A stretch of DNA of 64,000 bases from Petrosia ficiformis (GCA_947044365.1 OX345636.1:17843115-17907114); one strand, 5' to 3'; shown: positions 11,082 through 22,454, counted from the stretch's first letter. Translations and numbers: made by a program. The notes: generated by a model not told the origin, from the sequence alone.

Positions 11082-12293
11082 TGTTATACTCACCATTTTG
11101 ACTCATTGATAACAAAATATTTTCTATATTTTGTGCAGGAAATGATAATTGAGAGTAGAATTCTTATTGTGCATTTATTATAATAAATGCGAGCACCACA
11201 TATATAGGTAGTAGTTTTCAAGTATCCATTAAGACCATCAACGTTCATTACAAGTCTATTGTGCACATACATACCTTGGAGATAATTGTATGTATATATG
11301 TATGTGCTCACATGTAGAAAATACTTTAAATAATTAAATAATTATTTTTAATTTTCTACATAAATACTTATGTTCTGACAACTTCATGTTAATCTGACAT
11401 TCATTTGTTATAATGAAAAGCTCATTATGCTAAAATTACAAAGTTTGTGTGGATTCAACATTTGTTTGTTGAAATGACATTGTGTTGATATAGCGAGATT
11501 TGTTAAAATAGCATATCAGTTTTTACTGTGTTCATGTCTGCACTACAAAAATAACCAATTTATTGGTTAGTAATTTGCATATCTTTCAATGTAGTATACA
11601 AATTAAATTATATTTTTGCAGGTTTCCAAACCCTTTTAATTGTTGGCCAACACAACCTGATACAATCACTTTAAGTGGTACATTAAGTAAATTATTGGTA
11701 TGAAATATGAGTAGACAGCACCCTAAAAATAATTGATATACAAACTAACTATGGCATCAGATTCAGATTGTTATAGATTCTCACACAGCTTAGTTAGCAA
11801 TTATTTGAATTAAATTAACACATTTATTGGTTAGAAGGTCTGTAATTTAATTGGTCGTATAGGTTGTTACGGATATAGTGTAATTATAATCAAATAATTG
11901 TATCTCAATATCCTTATGCTGTCTATTAGATGTATAAAGTAGAATATTTATTTTAATTGAGCCATTTTAGGTAATAGGTACATATATCTTGTACATATTT
12001 TAATATAATTAGACCAAAGTAGCAATGGTGCTAGATGTATGTATCCTGAACAACCAACTAATTGTTAAATCCTTGCAACTGTACTCACCATGCAATATAT
12101 TTGTTATTTTAATAATTCTATTTTTACAGTGAATTGTACTATATACAAACTCATTAAACAAGCTTATCAAACAAATTTAATTGCCTACTACAGCTAGTGA
12201 ATGGCATGGTTCAATTAAATTGGTCACAAAATTAATTAATATTAATCTGATGTATTCACCAGTTCCATGATTGTGTACATCATAGTACATGCT
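11082..12293. other. AT-rich non-coding interval
   Basis: No gene is visible. Part of 11090-11300 resembles 3770-3900 (shared TTTGACTC-TTGATAA and GAATT-TTATT-TGCATTTAT blocks). The palindromic ACCAATTTATTGGTTAG recurs at 4660 and 11555, with a related piece at 11820, indicating dispersed repeats. Confidence 0.6.
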
Positions 12294-14559
12294 TTAAACC
12301 TCTCCGGTCCTTTTGTGTCTTATTGCAAGTCCTTGTGGAATAGCTAATGGTAACTCCATTACAGCTTGAAATGGATACCCAGCAAAGTAGTCATTACTGA
12401 AATGCTTTTCTGTGACTAGAGTGACTACACCCATGTTACAATTTCTGGTGTGAAGAGCTGTATCGAAGTATCGAATGAGTTGTGTTAAATAACCCAGCAT
12501 GACATGTCTTGTACCTCCTATTACTCCAGCATTATGAACAGGATATCGCTTAGCTGCGTCACCATGTAACTCAGATGAAAAGCCACAAGGGCTTAATGAC
12601 CAACGATTAATCCAGCTTCCATATATGGATCTAAAAAAAGAATTATCAATTCCAATATACAAGTAATCACCAATTATATCCATTATTTTGAAGGGATCCT
12701 TCATAAATATCACATCCCTACAATCTGTCAGTAAAACTTTATTGATTTCAGGATGATTAATAAGGTAGTTTTGTTCGACATAAAATCTTGCATCATTGGT
12801 ACTTCTGCCATTTAGGCTGTCCAATTTTACAAATTCAACATGATCAGGATAAAATTCCTTTAAATTATTTTGAAACTGTTCACTCAGGCTGTCATGGATA
12901 ATGACAAAATGTACACCAAACTGTTTACCAGTTAAAAACCATGCTTCAAAGAATTGAGATAAATTTGGTATAATGTAATAGTGTTTATTAGGAACATTCT
13001 TTGAATTTGTGAAGTAAGTGGAAATTATAACATTCTTTTTCTTGACATGAAGAAAAGCTGAATACTCGTTAACCCACTTTTTGGTTTTGGCTATACCCTT
13101 TGGATTTTTCGCAAGCATTTCAAAATACGTATCACTTTTCAAAACACTTGAGCATGATGGATCATTACAATTCATTGATAACACAACTTTTTCAACAACA
13201 TCTTCAATGTATATTCTATCAGTAGATATGTGATTTGCATAATTATCTCCTCTGCCTTGCCATTATCCATACACACCATCAAGTTTCACTTTTATTATAT
13301 CCAAATGATCAGTATTTTCATAGGAAGACAATGATAACTCAAATGTTTTCAGCAGTGCCCTCTGAATGGATGGTATTTTAGGTTCATGTAGTGTGAAAAA
13401 AATGAACTTCAGAGAACAACAGGATTTTGCAATCTCCAATAAGTTTAGAAAATTCTTCAATAACAATGATGATTTGATATAATCATAGGAATAATTATCT
13501 TCATGTTTTCCATCAAATAGTAAGGAAGGTATATAAACTACAGTCCCTTGATTATGTTCAGTGAGTAATGATTGCACTAGTGTTTTAGCAGTGAAATCCT
13601 CATATCTGGGGATCAAGTTTCTTTCCACAAGCTTATCATACCTGTACCAAGCCATAGGTTCAAGTGGTAGACTAATCAAATCATCTCTTAAAGTTACATT
13701 GTAACCTATATCATGAAGATCTAAAGCTATTCTTGAACCAAGAAAACTAGTACTACCAATAACAAGTACATGTCTCGTTATGTTGCTAAGTTTGAAATTC
13801 GATAAGTTAGTGTAATTAAATGCCGTCCATGAATGTGATGATGTAACAGTATTTTCTTTAACAGGTATTGGAAGTATACCTTTAACAATAACAATATCAT
13901 TTAAATTAAATTAAATGAGAAGAAAAATGATATAATATATCGGGAAGATACTATGTATAACAAAATATAATTATAGAACTTATATATTAAATTTTATGGC
14001 ATCAAAAGCATGTATGCAACTTTAATAAAGTTTTTTTAACAATTTTGTTTTTCCAGTGATTCATGTATAGTTGTTTACAACTATTTTATTCAAATTCTAA
14101 AGTTAATTGTTTCACAATTTTCACTTTCATTTGCTGGCGAAGTGAAATGAGAAATTGAGAGTTTACTGTAAGACCACATAGAAATTGACAAAGTGGGAAA
14201 TTTAAATTTGATAAACTGATACTCTCGCTAAACGTGTTGTGCCTGGCTGCATGTATGTGATATATAGTTGTGCCTTGCATATTGATAATTTTAGCAACAC
14301 ATCTAATTTTGCAGAAGACAAACATTAATCAATGAAACAATGAAAGAAGGTTAGCATAGCAGTGAGGCTAGGTAGTTTAATCACTATATAAGGCTGTGCA
14401 CGCACATCCTGCTTGCTATTACGCCTTCTGTCGTTTGACAGAATAATTTCACATGAACTTACCTAAAGTTGAGTAAGATTCTAAACTGAAGAATAAATAG
14501 ACAACAACGAGTACTGCCAGTGTCAGAAGTATCCAGTAGTAAGAAATGGTCTCTTTCAT
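12294..14559 (-). CDS. Type II membrane SDR (sugar epimerase-like) and GT-A-like glycosyltransferase fusion
   Basis: Two exons. Exon 1 (14559-14463) encodes a short cytoplasmic start and a signal anchor, MKETISYYWILLTLAVLVVV, and ends at GTAAGT. Exon 2 (about 13879-12294) restores the frame as Gly and continues to TAA at 12296-12294, about 560 codons in all. Residues 70-90 carry a Rossmann dinucleotide-binding motif (HVLVIGSTSFLGSRIALDLH), followed by YIPSLLFDG and VKLDGVYG, typical of extended SDRs acting on nucleotide sugars. From about residue 310 a second domain shows KVLLTDCRDVIFMKDPF (a DxxD/DxD-like metal and sugar-nucleotide site at 418-421) and PVHNAGVIGGT near 480, as in GT-A nucleotide-sugar transferases. 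One in-frame TAA (codon 238, 13265-13263), right after VYG where a VYG-x-WQ motif continues in the same frame, is the only break. It may be a null allele, a recent pseudogene or an error. The canonical SDR Tyr-x3-Lys is not obvious. Likely site: Golgi lumen. Confidence 0.68.
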
Positions 14560-16063
14560 CGTACCAATCCGAATCTGTTGTTCAGTAGCTAGCGTGCCTC
14601 CTTCTGTAAACAGGAATAGTTAGCTTGGGTAGCGTGGCTCCTTTTGTAAACAGGAGGAGGGGCTACGCATTATCAGCATACGAAAGTGCTTGAGATAATA
14701 ATATTCATAATGTGTTTCATACACGCCTAGCGCCGTATCCTGCACGTGATACAAATGGCGACAAAAGCTGTAGCGCGTAGGCGGAGGGTTATAGTAGTCT
14801 TCTTGTGTGTGTGTGTGTGTGTGTGTGTTGCCGCTTGATCTCCACAACTGCGAGTTGTTCTGAACTCGACTTGTTGCGGAGAAACAGCCGTGTAAATTCT
14901 CGTCGATCTGTCGCCATCTTGAAATTTTATCGTTTTTGCGGATGTCAGCAGAAAACACAGAAACACTAACTTTTGTCTCTTTGAAGCTTTGTTTCTTGGG
15001 CTTTGTCTATCGTCCTAACGAGTGTTTATACAGCTATTTGTGAAGTTTTGTCCAGAAATTCGCTAGTTCTCAAGAGATCTGATGGCCATGCTATCCACGT
15101 AGTTTGCATATTCATGAGTACTACTGACTTCTTAGTGTTGATACAAATGGTGTGTTTCAGGCTGTTGCAATATGTTACTTAGGCAAAGTTGTTCTAAAGC
15201 ACTGCTGTATAGCAATAGCTAGTGAGGGTTCTGCACTTTAGTACATTCATGTAGAAAATCAGTTAGTCATCAGATGTCTTGGAATGAATCACACAATTAT
15301 CACCACCTACAAATCCAAAATTATGCTGTTTAAACATTTATTAATGACATATTTGGGCCTCTAGCAGACAGATTGGCAGAAACACTTTGCATGATTATTT
15401 ATGAAGATTGAAGACTGTAACAGTGGGAGCTAACACTGGTGTACTGGAAGAGAGAAACTCCTGACTTACTGCAATTCTTTTAAAAATGTATCATCCCTTT
15501 AGTACAATAATAAGATGATGACAGATAACAACTTGAGTAAAATAATCACATAATTTTTAAAATTAATTTGTGTCCACAAACTCACCACTTTCTGAGTCAG
15601 TGTGCTCAAATCCCACAACATTGCTATGATATGACTCATCCTGTAACAGTTTTCCACAAATAATTCTACAGCTGTGATTCTGGACTAGAAAAACTAAATA
15701 CATTTGCCTTCTCGAATACATTGCTTCATTTAATTAACACACTCAAGGTCATTATACTTACAAACCCAGCAGTCAACAGGTTTGACACAGAGTTTGATGA
15801 TCTTCCATTATGGCTATATAAGTTTACGTGAACTTCTTATCTTGTCAAAAATTAGAGACACACACTTGTCATAATTTTATAGTGCAAAGTTTTTCCAAAT
15901 CCTGTTGGCAGACTGAGGAAGACATTCCTTCCTTTTACAAAATCGCTTTCCTGTTTAAGTTTCAACTCGTATATCCAAGACATCTAAGCATTTCTCTTTC
16001 TCCTCATTTTTTGGATTATGCATCTGACATTTTGATAGCTAGTGATGTGATTGGTAGTACCAG

Positions 16064-16095
<32 letters not shown>

Positions 16096-16431
16096 TATAG
16101 TCAAAATTATTGAATAAACAGTCTTCCATGCTCTGTGAAGGGTATGACTAGGCTGCACTATTGCTAAGTAGAGAATTAAGTTGTGAATACTGTGAGTGTA
16201 TTAGGAATGAATATGTTATTGCATGATTATAATGTCCAGCTCTCTGATGTGTTTATAAGATGTTTGCTTATCCGGAATTTGTTAATTTTTCATAACAAAC
16301 AGACACATGCACTGTGTTATGAAAAATTCGGTCATCTGACTAATATTCTGTGCGTGAAAACAAACAACTCTGGATCCGCCCTTCTCTATTGAAACAATAA
16401 GTATCGATTTCATTGTAAGGATTTACGCGTG
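14560..16431. promoter_or_regulatory. Divergent intergenic region between the two glycan-enzyme genes
   Basis: The minus-strand SDR-GT gene and the plus-strand sulfotransferase start about 1.87 kb apart, facing away from each other. The interval holds a (CA/GT)n at 14812-14828, a (TA)n at 16062-16090 and otherwise unique AT-rich sequence. A shared regulatory region is possible by position only; no defined promoter element is claimed. Confidence 0.3.
14789..14917 (-). CDS. Short ORF with a strong start context (possible first exon)
   Basis: AAGATGGCG at 14917 is an excellent metazoan start context. The frame encodes a basic 29-residue stretch beginning MATDRREFTRLFLRNKSSSE, then runs into a (TH)n tract from the CA microsatellite and stops at 14789. 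It lies just upstream of exon 1 of the SDR-GT gene on the same strand. It could be an unannotated first exon, a short upstream ORF, or chance. No family is recognised. Confidence 0.18.
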   Translation of the reverse strand: MATDRREFTRLFLRNKSSSEQLAVVEIKRQHTHTHTHTRRLL

Positions 16432-17379
16432 ATGACCGCAACGAGGAACTATCGTTGTTGGACTATCGTTGTTGGAACTGTGTGTTGTTGTATCTTTTAT
16501 ATTTGGAAAAATGGTACACCTTCTCCTGAAAATCCGAAAATTGCAAGTGTAAGTACAACCATTCATGTCAATACATCACTATCACATAAGGAGAAAAGAT
16601 TTCCAAATGCTATGATAATTGGAAGTGCAAAAAGTGGAACAAGAGCATTGCTTGAAATGTTAGGCTCCCATCCCATGATCAAATGTGCTTCAAAGGAAGT
16701 CAATTACTTTTCATTTCATTTTAACAAAGGTTTAAAATGGTATATCAACCAAATGCCTGAGACTATGAAGAATGAATTGACAATTGAGAAATCCCCACGA
16801 TATTTCGTAACTTCACTATCACCAGAGCGAATTTATTATAACTTGTCCAAAAATGTGCAATTCATTTTAATAGTACGCAACCCAATTAACAGAACTGTGT
16901 CTCACTATGTTGAATGGATGTCTCGAATGACAAAAAATAAGAAGCAAGTATGTAGTTTTGATGATAGAATACTTCATCCAAATGGTACAATAGTAAGTAC
17001 GGTAGATGAGATAAATGTTAGCATGTATGATGTTCATTATCAACGATGGCTGAAGTGGTTTGATAAAAAACAGGTACTTGTTTTGAATGGTGATGAACTG
17101 ATTACTAACCCAGTTCCTTTACTTAATAAAGTTGAGTCTTTCTTAAACATTTCACATTACTTCAAAAATAGCATGTTTACATTAAATAAAGAAAAGGGTT
17201 TCTACTGTTGGAAGAGAAATGCTACAACAGAAGAGCTTAAATGTTTAGGCAAAAGTAAAGGTCGACCTCATCCCACTGTATCAGACAGTACTCTGAATAA
17301 ACTAAAGGAGTTCTCACGACCACATGCCAAAAGGTTTTGTCAATTAGCTGATGTCAAATTTAATTGGTGTTCTTTATAA
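16432..17379 (+). CDS. HS3ST-like: Heparan sulfate glucosamine 3-O-sulfotransferase-like enzyme
   Basis: Single-exon gene, 315 residues from ATG 16432, near the normal length of short HS3ST enzymes. It is predicted to transfer sulfate from PAPS to the 3-OH of glucosamine in heparan-type chains in the Golgi. Residues 11-25 form a signal anchor (TIVVGTVCCCIFYIW), giving a type II topology. The 5'-phosphosulfate-binding loop is IIGSAKSGTRALLEML (62-77). The 3'-phosphate site is IVRNPINRTVSHY (147-159). SKEVNYF places the expected catalytic Glu at 89. EKSPRYF (119-125) and the C-terminal pair KGFYCW (255-260) and CLGKSKGRPHP (271-281) supply the two cysteines of the conserved disulfide. Several N-x-S/T glycosylation sites follow. 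All key residues are present and the frame is clean, so this is probably functional. The usual GxRKGGT loop reads GSAKSGT, so specificity may differ from vertebrate 3-OSTs. Confidence 0.93.
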   Translation: MTATRNYRCWTIVVGTVCCCIFYIWKNGTPSPENPKIASVSTTIHVNTSLSHKEKRFPNAMIIGSAKSGTRALLEMLGSHPMIKCASKEVNYFSFHFNKGLKWYINQMPETMKNELTIEKSPRYFVTSLSPERIYYNLSKNVQFILIVRNPINRTVSHYVEWMSRMTKNKKQVCSFDDRILHPNGTIVSTVDEINVSMYDVHYQRWLKWFDKKQVLVLNGDELITNPVPLLNKVESFLNISHYFKNSMFTLNKEKGFYCWKRNATTEELKCLGKSKGRPHPTVSDSTLNKLKEFSRPHAKRFCQLADVKFNWCSL

Positions 17380-17544
17380 TCATGCATTGTGCATCATGCA
17401 ACATAATGTATTTTGTAAGCCATGATTATTTTAAATTATTCAAAATTGATTAAAGAATTATAAGTGAACCTTTGCATAATACAAAACAAAACCAAGAACC
17501 AACAACAATAGCGAAACATTTTAAATGAAAATGAAACTGAAAAG

Positions 17545-17700
17545 ATGTAGGGATGTCACAACCCTAAAAGTATGCGAACAAGGTTGGGAGGTTAACGTAG
17601 CACCCAAAATTAAACAAACCACATTTCCATATAACCATATATAAGTACACCACTTCGTCTTTTGCTTTATAGCAGGTGTAATTAAGGCCTGATAGCTGTT
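17545..17700. repeat. Half copy of the palindromic MITE family
   Basis: It starts GATGTAGGGATGTCACAACC and continues GAACAAGGTTGGGAGG and CATATAACC, matching the arm of the large palindromes at 37515-37830 and 27266-27466. Only one arm is clearly present here, so the copy is degraded. It lies directly between the sulfotransferase and the SDR fragment. Confidence 0.6.
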
Positions 17701-17724
17701 ATAAATTACAATTAGTATTATCAT

Positions 17725-18107
17725 TGATTGTGTTGAATTTATTGTTGAAAATACATTCCCAATACCTGTTAAAGGGAACTGTTACCTCATTACATTCATG
17801 GACGGCTTTTAATCCCAACAATTTCCAAGTTAGCAACATAACGAGAGACCCATACAGATTTGCAAACTATAAGTGAAGACTTTATAGTTAATGTATAGTA
17901 AACTTAATTATTGTCGCAAACATTACAATTATTGGTAGTACTAGTTTTCTCGGTTCAAGAATAGCTTTAGGTCTTCATGATATATAGCTATAGGTTACAA
18001 AGCAATTTAACAGATGATTCGATTAACCTACCCCTTGAACGTATGACTTCGTACAGGTATGATAAGCTAGTGGAAAGAAAGTTAATCCCCAGATATGAGG
18101 ATTAACT
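17725..18107 (+). pseudogene. Decayed fragment of the SDR domain from the 12.3-14.6 kb gene
   Basis: On the plus strand the DNA closely follows the start of exon 2 of the SDR-GT gene, including the intron end. Shared stretches are CCAATACCTGTTAAAG, CATTCATGGACGGC, ATTGGTAGTACTAGTTTTC (the Rossmann loop) and TATGATAAGCTAGTGGAAAG. It carries insertions, stops and frameshifts, and similarity ends near GATATGAGGATTAAC (18107). Because it keeps intron sequence it is a DNA-level copy, not a retrocopy. It is inverted relative to its source. Confidence 0.8.
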
Positions 18108-18427
18108 TTAATTTTTTGTAATAATAACCATATCATTGATGCTCCAGTGTATATAGTCTCGTGCAGTCAGACCCAACCTATTATGGAGGAAGGGTAGCAT
18201 TTATCAATGCTTGTTCAATCCAGTTTCATGTGCACATGTTAGAATTTTTTGTATATTATATAAGCTTTGTGAGATTCAAGTTTTTTGGAATAGTTGAAGA
18301 TAGATTAATTTCTTTATCGGTTTCTGATGTTTGGCTCGTATACATGTTCTATTCTGCACCATCAATTGACTGAGCACTCCTAAATGATGCAAATTCATTA
18401 ACTATGTAATGACACATAGTAGCATAC

Positions 18428-18523
18428 ATGATACAGCCATATAAATATACATGTATATATGTGTGTATTATACCTATTACATACACACACGCACACACAC
18501 ACATACATTATATATATATAATA

Positions 18524-18589
<66 letters not shown>

Positions 18590-18612
18590 TATATATATAT
18601 ATATATATACTA
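18428..18612. repeat. (CA)n and (TA)n microsatellites
   Basis: ACACACGCACACACACAC near 18484, then about 90 bases of TA repeat with TATCTATA interruptions at 18518-18609. Just before it, 18371-18420 (GACTGAGCACTCCTAAATG) resembles the GACCGAGCCCCCGGGAATG end of the MITE at 62858-63343, a probable fourth, badly decayed copy. Confidence 0.8.
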
Positions 18613-18718
18613 ATTATAAGTAATTGTATTATTGTATGTAATATACATGTATACCAGATACATAGAAATATTGATGGTTTGCTGTCGATCAGAATATTGC
18701 TCAATTAAATTTTGACAA

Positions 18719-19393
18719 TTAGCAATTAAATTTTATTATGTGGGCATAATACATGTAGAATTGTAGATTGACAATATAATTTGATAGTATAGTTGGACTG
18801 ATATCTGTACGAAACATGAAACAGAATATTTGATTATCACAAAGTATGATTTTATTTTCAATGCTATTTCTTTCCATTATGAGATAAAAAACATTTGCAA
18901 ACTTTATTATATACATATACATATATCTGATAACAGTTATATAGAGTATTTATTTTTTTATCATATGTAGGAAATACTAATGGATGAATCAAGGACAGAA
19001 GAGGAGCACATGGACTTCTCTTTAGAAGTGAGCGAGGTAAACGATGATTCACTGTACGTTCCCACTCCTGAAAGATCTTTGAAAAAACTAAACCCCGTAG
19101 CAATACCCAAAAAGGTTTTCATGGTGAGCTTTGAACAATTGAATCTGTTTGTTGAAACAATCAACAGTGTTCGTTGTTGTGTAACACCTGGTTGCAAAGG
19201 CATACTAGTTCCTTTGTCATTACAAAGTAAGGGGTTAGGAGGTACAGTGAATGTTAGTTATGTTTGTAATGGCTGTGGTATTTCACAAGTGTTTTTCGAA
19301 GGCTCTTTAAAGAGCAAATCACTAAATACCACTGAAGTAGGGGCTTCCCTTCAGGTGGCATTTATTATATCAGGGTGTCTCTATGCTATATAA
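18719..19393 (+). pseudogene. Mutator-like transposase, 5' part only (copy A)
   Basis: The coding part 18980-19393 starts MDESRTEEEHMDFSLEVSEV and is almost identical to the start of the minus-strand gene at 61394. It contains a Cys-rich zinc-binding region (CCVTPGC ... CNGCGIS) and TTEVGASLQVAFIISGCLYA, then stops after a short divergent end. The non-coding 18719-18979 matches the 5' flank of the copy at 61395-62150, but without the 0.5-kb MITE inserted there, so it preserves the empty site. I assign the family from its Cys cluster and the NTTEVGA stretch, typical of animal Mutator-like transposase proteins. The catalytic region is absent. Confidence 0.75.
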
Positions 19394-19429
19394 TAGAGTA
19401 ATTTTATTGAGCCTTAATAACACGATAGA

Positions 19430-19977
19430 GTTTTTTTAATTATCAATAACAATAATAAAATTATTATTAATAAAAACTGAACGTTTCGACCCGAAGGTCT
19501 TCTTCAGCAGTATACAAAAAACAAAACCAAATAGCCTATTTATATACGGACAGATAACAAGTGATGACATCATGACAGTACAAAGAGTGAGAACATGTAC
19601 ATGTAGATAGAAAGATAGATAGAGGGATTGATAGATGGGTGGGTGGTTGGATGGACGGATGGATGGATGGATAGACAGACAGACAGAGATAGATAGGTAC
19701 ATGCATACATACATACATACATACATGTACATGTGTACATGTACATACACTGTACATACATACATAAATACACATACATATGTAGATATACATAGATAAA
19801 TAGGAAATACGTTCTTAACGTGACCTGCAGTCTATTTACTTGCACCGTTTTCAAATAATTATCCAATTTCACCTGAATCACAGTTTAATCATATTATGAT
19901 ATTATACTACATGTACACATGTATATGCTATAACAGACTCTAGTACATGTAAATTTTTGTATACATGTTTTTAACAG
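19430..19977. repeat. Compound tetranucleotide microsatellites (GATA, GGAT, ACAT)
   Basis: AATAAT-type repeats at 19446-19475, GATAGATA/GGATGGAT at 19608-19690 and ACATACAT/ACATGTACATGT at 19700-19790. From here to about 36 kb the palindromic hexamer run ACATGTACATGT is extremely frequent. Confidence 0.8.
19484..19507 (-). ncRNA. Degenerate hammerhead-like core
   Basis: On the minus strand the sequence reads CTGAAGA, A, GACC-TTCG-GGTC, GAAAC. This has the CUGANGA and GAAA boxes of a hammerhead ribozyme around a 4-bp stem II capped by UUCG, but with one extra A and no closing stem III that I can find. It lies at the junction where the Mutator copy ends. Similar motifs mark the ends of Penelope-like elements. 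Probably inactive. Confidence 0.35.
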
Positions 19978-20262
19978 GACAACATATCTGATAGTATTAT
20001 TCAGAAGATTCAACCATACATTGATAATGAATACTTCAGGCTATTGCAAAGGTATTGTATACTTACATTTTGTAGCATGGTAGTTATGAAAATCAAAGGG
20101 CCAACAATGCCAACAATCATCATGTACCCCAACTACAGTGCTCCATGCTATATCTACAACTGCACATATAGTTGGGCATCAAAATGGCATTCTTATGTTT
20201 AAAATTTCTTTAACTCTCTTGTGACATTGGATGGATGGATTAATTTTCATGTTTTACTACAG

Positions 20263-20349
20263 GTATCTAAAGCTTGTACATCAATTTGTTTGTGGGTACG
20301 TGCTATGCACAAATACCATTTTGTTGCAAAAGGAGTAGCTCCAAAAAGA
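20263..20349 (+). pseudogene. Dynein remnant A, exon 2 (AAA4 end/stalk base)
   Basis: Encodes VSKACTSICLWVRAMHKYHF and then VAKGVAPKR, the helix leading into the coiled-coil stalk. Bounded by TTTTACTACAG and GTAAGT. Confidence 0.85.
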
Positions 20350-20404
20350 GTAAGTTGAAGTATAGACTTTCCTTTCCTTCACAACACTGTGATTGCTTTC
20401 ATAG

Positions 20405-20595
20405 GCCAGACTGGCAGAGGCCAAGGCATCACTAGAAGAAACTCTACGTCTCTTGAATGAAGCTAAAAAAAGACTTCGTGATGTTGAGGAAGGATTGGAA
20501 ACTCTGAATGCAAAATATTTAGAAACTACTGCAAAGAAAGAAGAATTAGCCGAGAAATGTGCCTTGTGTTCTGCTAGGCTAGAGAGAGCAGAAAA
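20405..20595 (+). pseudogene. Dynein remnant A, exon 3 (stalk coiled coil)
   Basis: Encodes a long charged coiled coil starting ARLAEAKASLEETLRLLNEA and ending CALCSARLERAEK, the second stalk helix returning from the microtubule-binding tip. Donor GTATGT at 20596 leaves two extra bases, whereas the next exon opens on a codon boundary. Confidence 0.88.
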
Positions 20596-21137
20596 GTATG
20601 TCCATACATTACATCTGATTACATGTACATGTCTGCATAAGATCTACACAGATTTAAAATGACTGCATTTACATGTAGCTACATGTATAGCATATACTGA
20701 TCAATTATTACTTAAAAATAATGTACAAGTTTGTTGGCTTTCTGTGTAAATCATTTTGAAGACAAGCTTAATGACAGTGATATGTTTACTAATTTACATG
20801 TAGTGTGACCAAATATTAACACACAATGTAGTAAGCCTGAGCTGACTTCATGATGTACAACTTCATGAGAGATACAGTACATGTTAAATTATATAGTGTA
20901 TAATTATTATAGAAATAACCAAACATACATACATGTACATGTACATGTATATGTATTTTTAAAGTGTGACACATTCACACAACACAACAGTTATACAATA
21001 TACCATATGACCAAGGGAATCACAGGGATAACAGGCCAAAGTGTAAAGTACTGTATATGTAATACATGTACTTAGCCAAAGTATATATAATACTTAGCCA
21101 AAGTACATATATATGTACAATGTGTGCTTTTTATTAG

Positions 21138-21269
21138 CTTATTGGAGGATTGGCAGATGAAAAAATTAGGTGGGCAGAGTCAGTAGCAGTGTTTGATCAA
21201 ACGCTGGTTGATGTGATTGGTGATATTACAACAGCAGCAGGTTGTGTAGCATACTTATGAGCCTTCACT
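21138..21269 (+). pseudogene. Dynein remnant A, exon 4 with an in-frame TGA
   Basis: Encodes LIGGLADEKIRWAESVAVFD and onward to GCVAYL-stop-AFT. The stop (21258-21260) replaces the Gly of the conserved AYLG motif by a single G-to-T change (GGA to TGA). Ends at GTAAGT. Confidence 0.88.
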
Positions 21270-21335
21270 GTAAGTTTCTGTGTGCATACATGTGTACATG
21301 TAAATATACATGTACATGTACATGCTTCTACATAT

Positions 21336-21868
21336 TAGTGTTGTTTTAGTTTAACAAAAACAACTCATTATATATTATAGTATGCCTAATTTATCAAACA
21401 TTTTAGTTTCGTTATATATACATGAAATTTAATTAACTACTTAAGGTAATATTAGGTTTACTAAAAGGATTTTGGTTTTAGCTGAAGCTGATGTAGTCTA
21501 GCAAAGGAGCTGGCCTGCGAGACTAAGCTGATGGCCCTTGTTTGTCTTTTATCAGTGTAGATAACCAAATAGGCCATCAACTTTGAAGTAGCAAGGGTAT
21601 CAGTCTACTGGTTGTGACAATTATTCAGGTTTTCACCAAGTAATTGTTCTTGCGGGGGTAAAAACATGAATCCATCTATCATTGATAATTATTTTGCAGA
21701 ATGGTGAAATAACTAACTACATGTACATGTACATGTACATTGTAAAAGTGCCATTATTGGCCAATTTTCATTTTAGTTATTACTGTAATTTAGTTATAAT
21801 TTAGTTAACTAAAAGTCACAATGCCTTACTAAAAGGGGATTTAGTTATAGTTCACTAAAACAACACTA
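21336..21868. mobile_element. TAGTGTTGTTTTAG-type MITE, copy in the dynein intron
   Basis: Terminal inverted repeats TAGTGTTGTTTTAGTT and its complement at the right (CTAAAACAACACTA) bound a 533-bp copy. Other copies are at 52242-52517 (276 bp) and 54861-55026 (166 bp), with fragments at 40972-41125 and about 30080-30160. Internal subterminal TAGTTAACTAAAA motifs recur. No transposase. Confidence 0.75.
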
Positions 21869-22454
21869 GTACATGTACATGTATATATACAATAATAATA
21901 CATGCATGTAGTGTATACTGTACATACATGTATTCATGTCATGTACATATGAGTGTCATGTGTATGATTATGCACATAAGAGTATTCTCATTATCTATAT
22001 CACTTTTATCATCTAATTAATTGTTACATGTAGTTGAAGATAAATTATGTTACATGTACATGTACATCTATATCATATACATGTATATAGGAGCCACTTT
22101 GGCTTTGTTGATATTTTTACAAGTTACACCACATAAACTTTTACATTTAGTTGCAACAGTAAATGTATCAGAAAGTTCATGTGCTGGATATATTTACTGC
22201 ATTCTGAAATGTCAAGTATCAGAAAGACATTTCTGGTACCTGGTGGTATAGTATAGGGCATAATTTCAGGCACCTGAAACTTTATATATAATTTACCTAA
22301 AAGGTCATATTTCTTTCTACTTTCAGGAAGCAAAAATTTGATATTTAATATTAGTAAAGATGGTATGTCATTGACTGAAATAAACAATAACATGAAAAAA
22401 TTACATGAACAGCAAAAATAGATTACATGAAAAATAAACAAGCTAGTCAGATAT

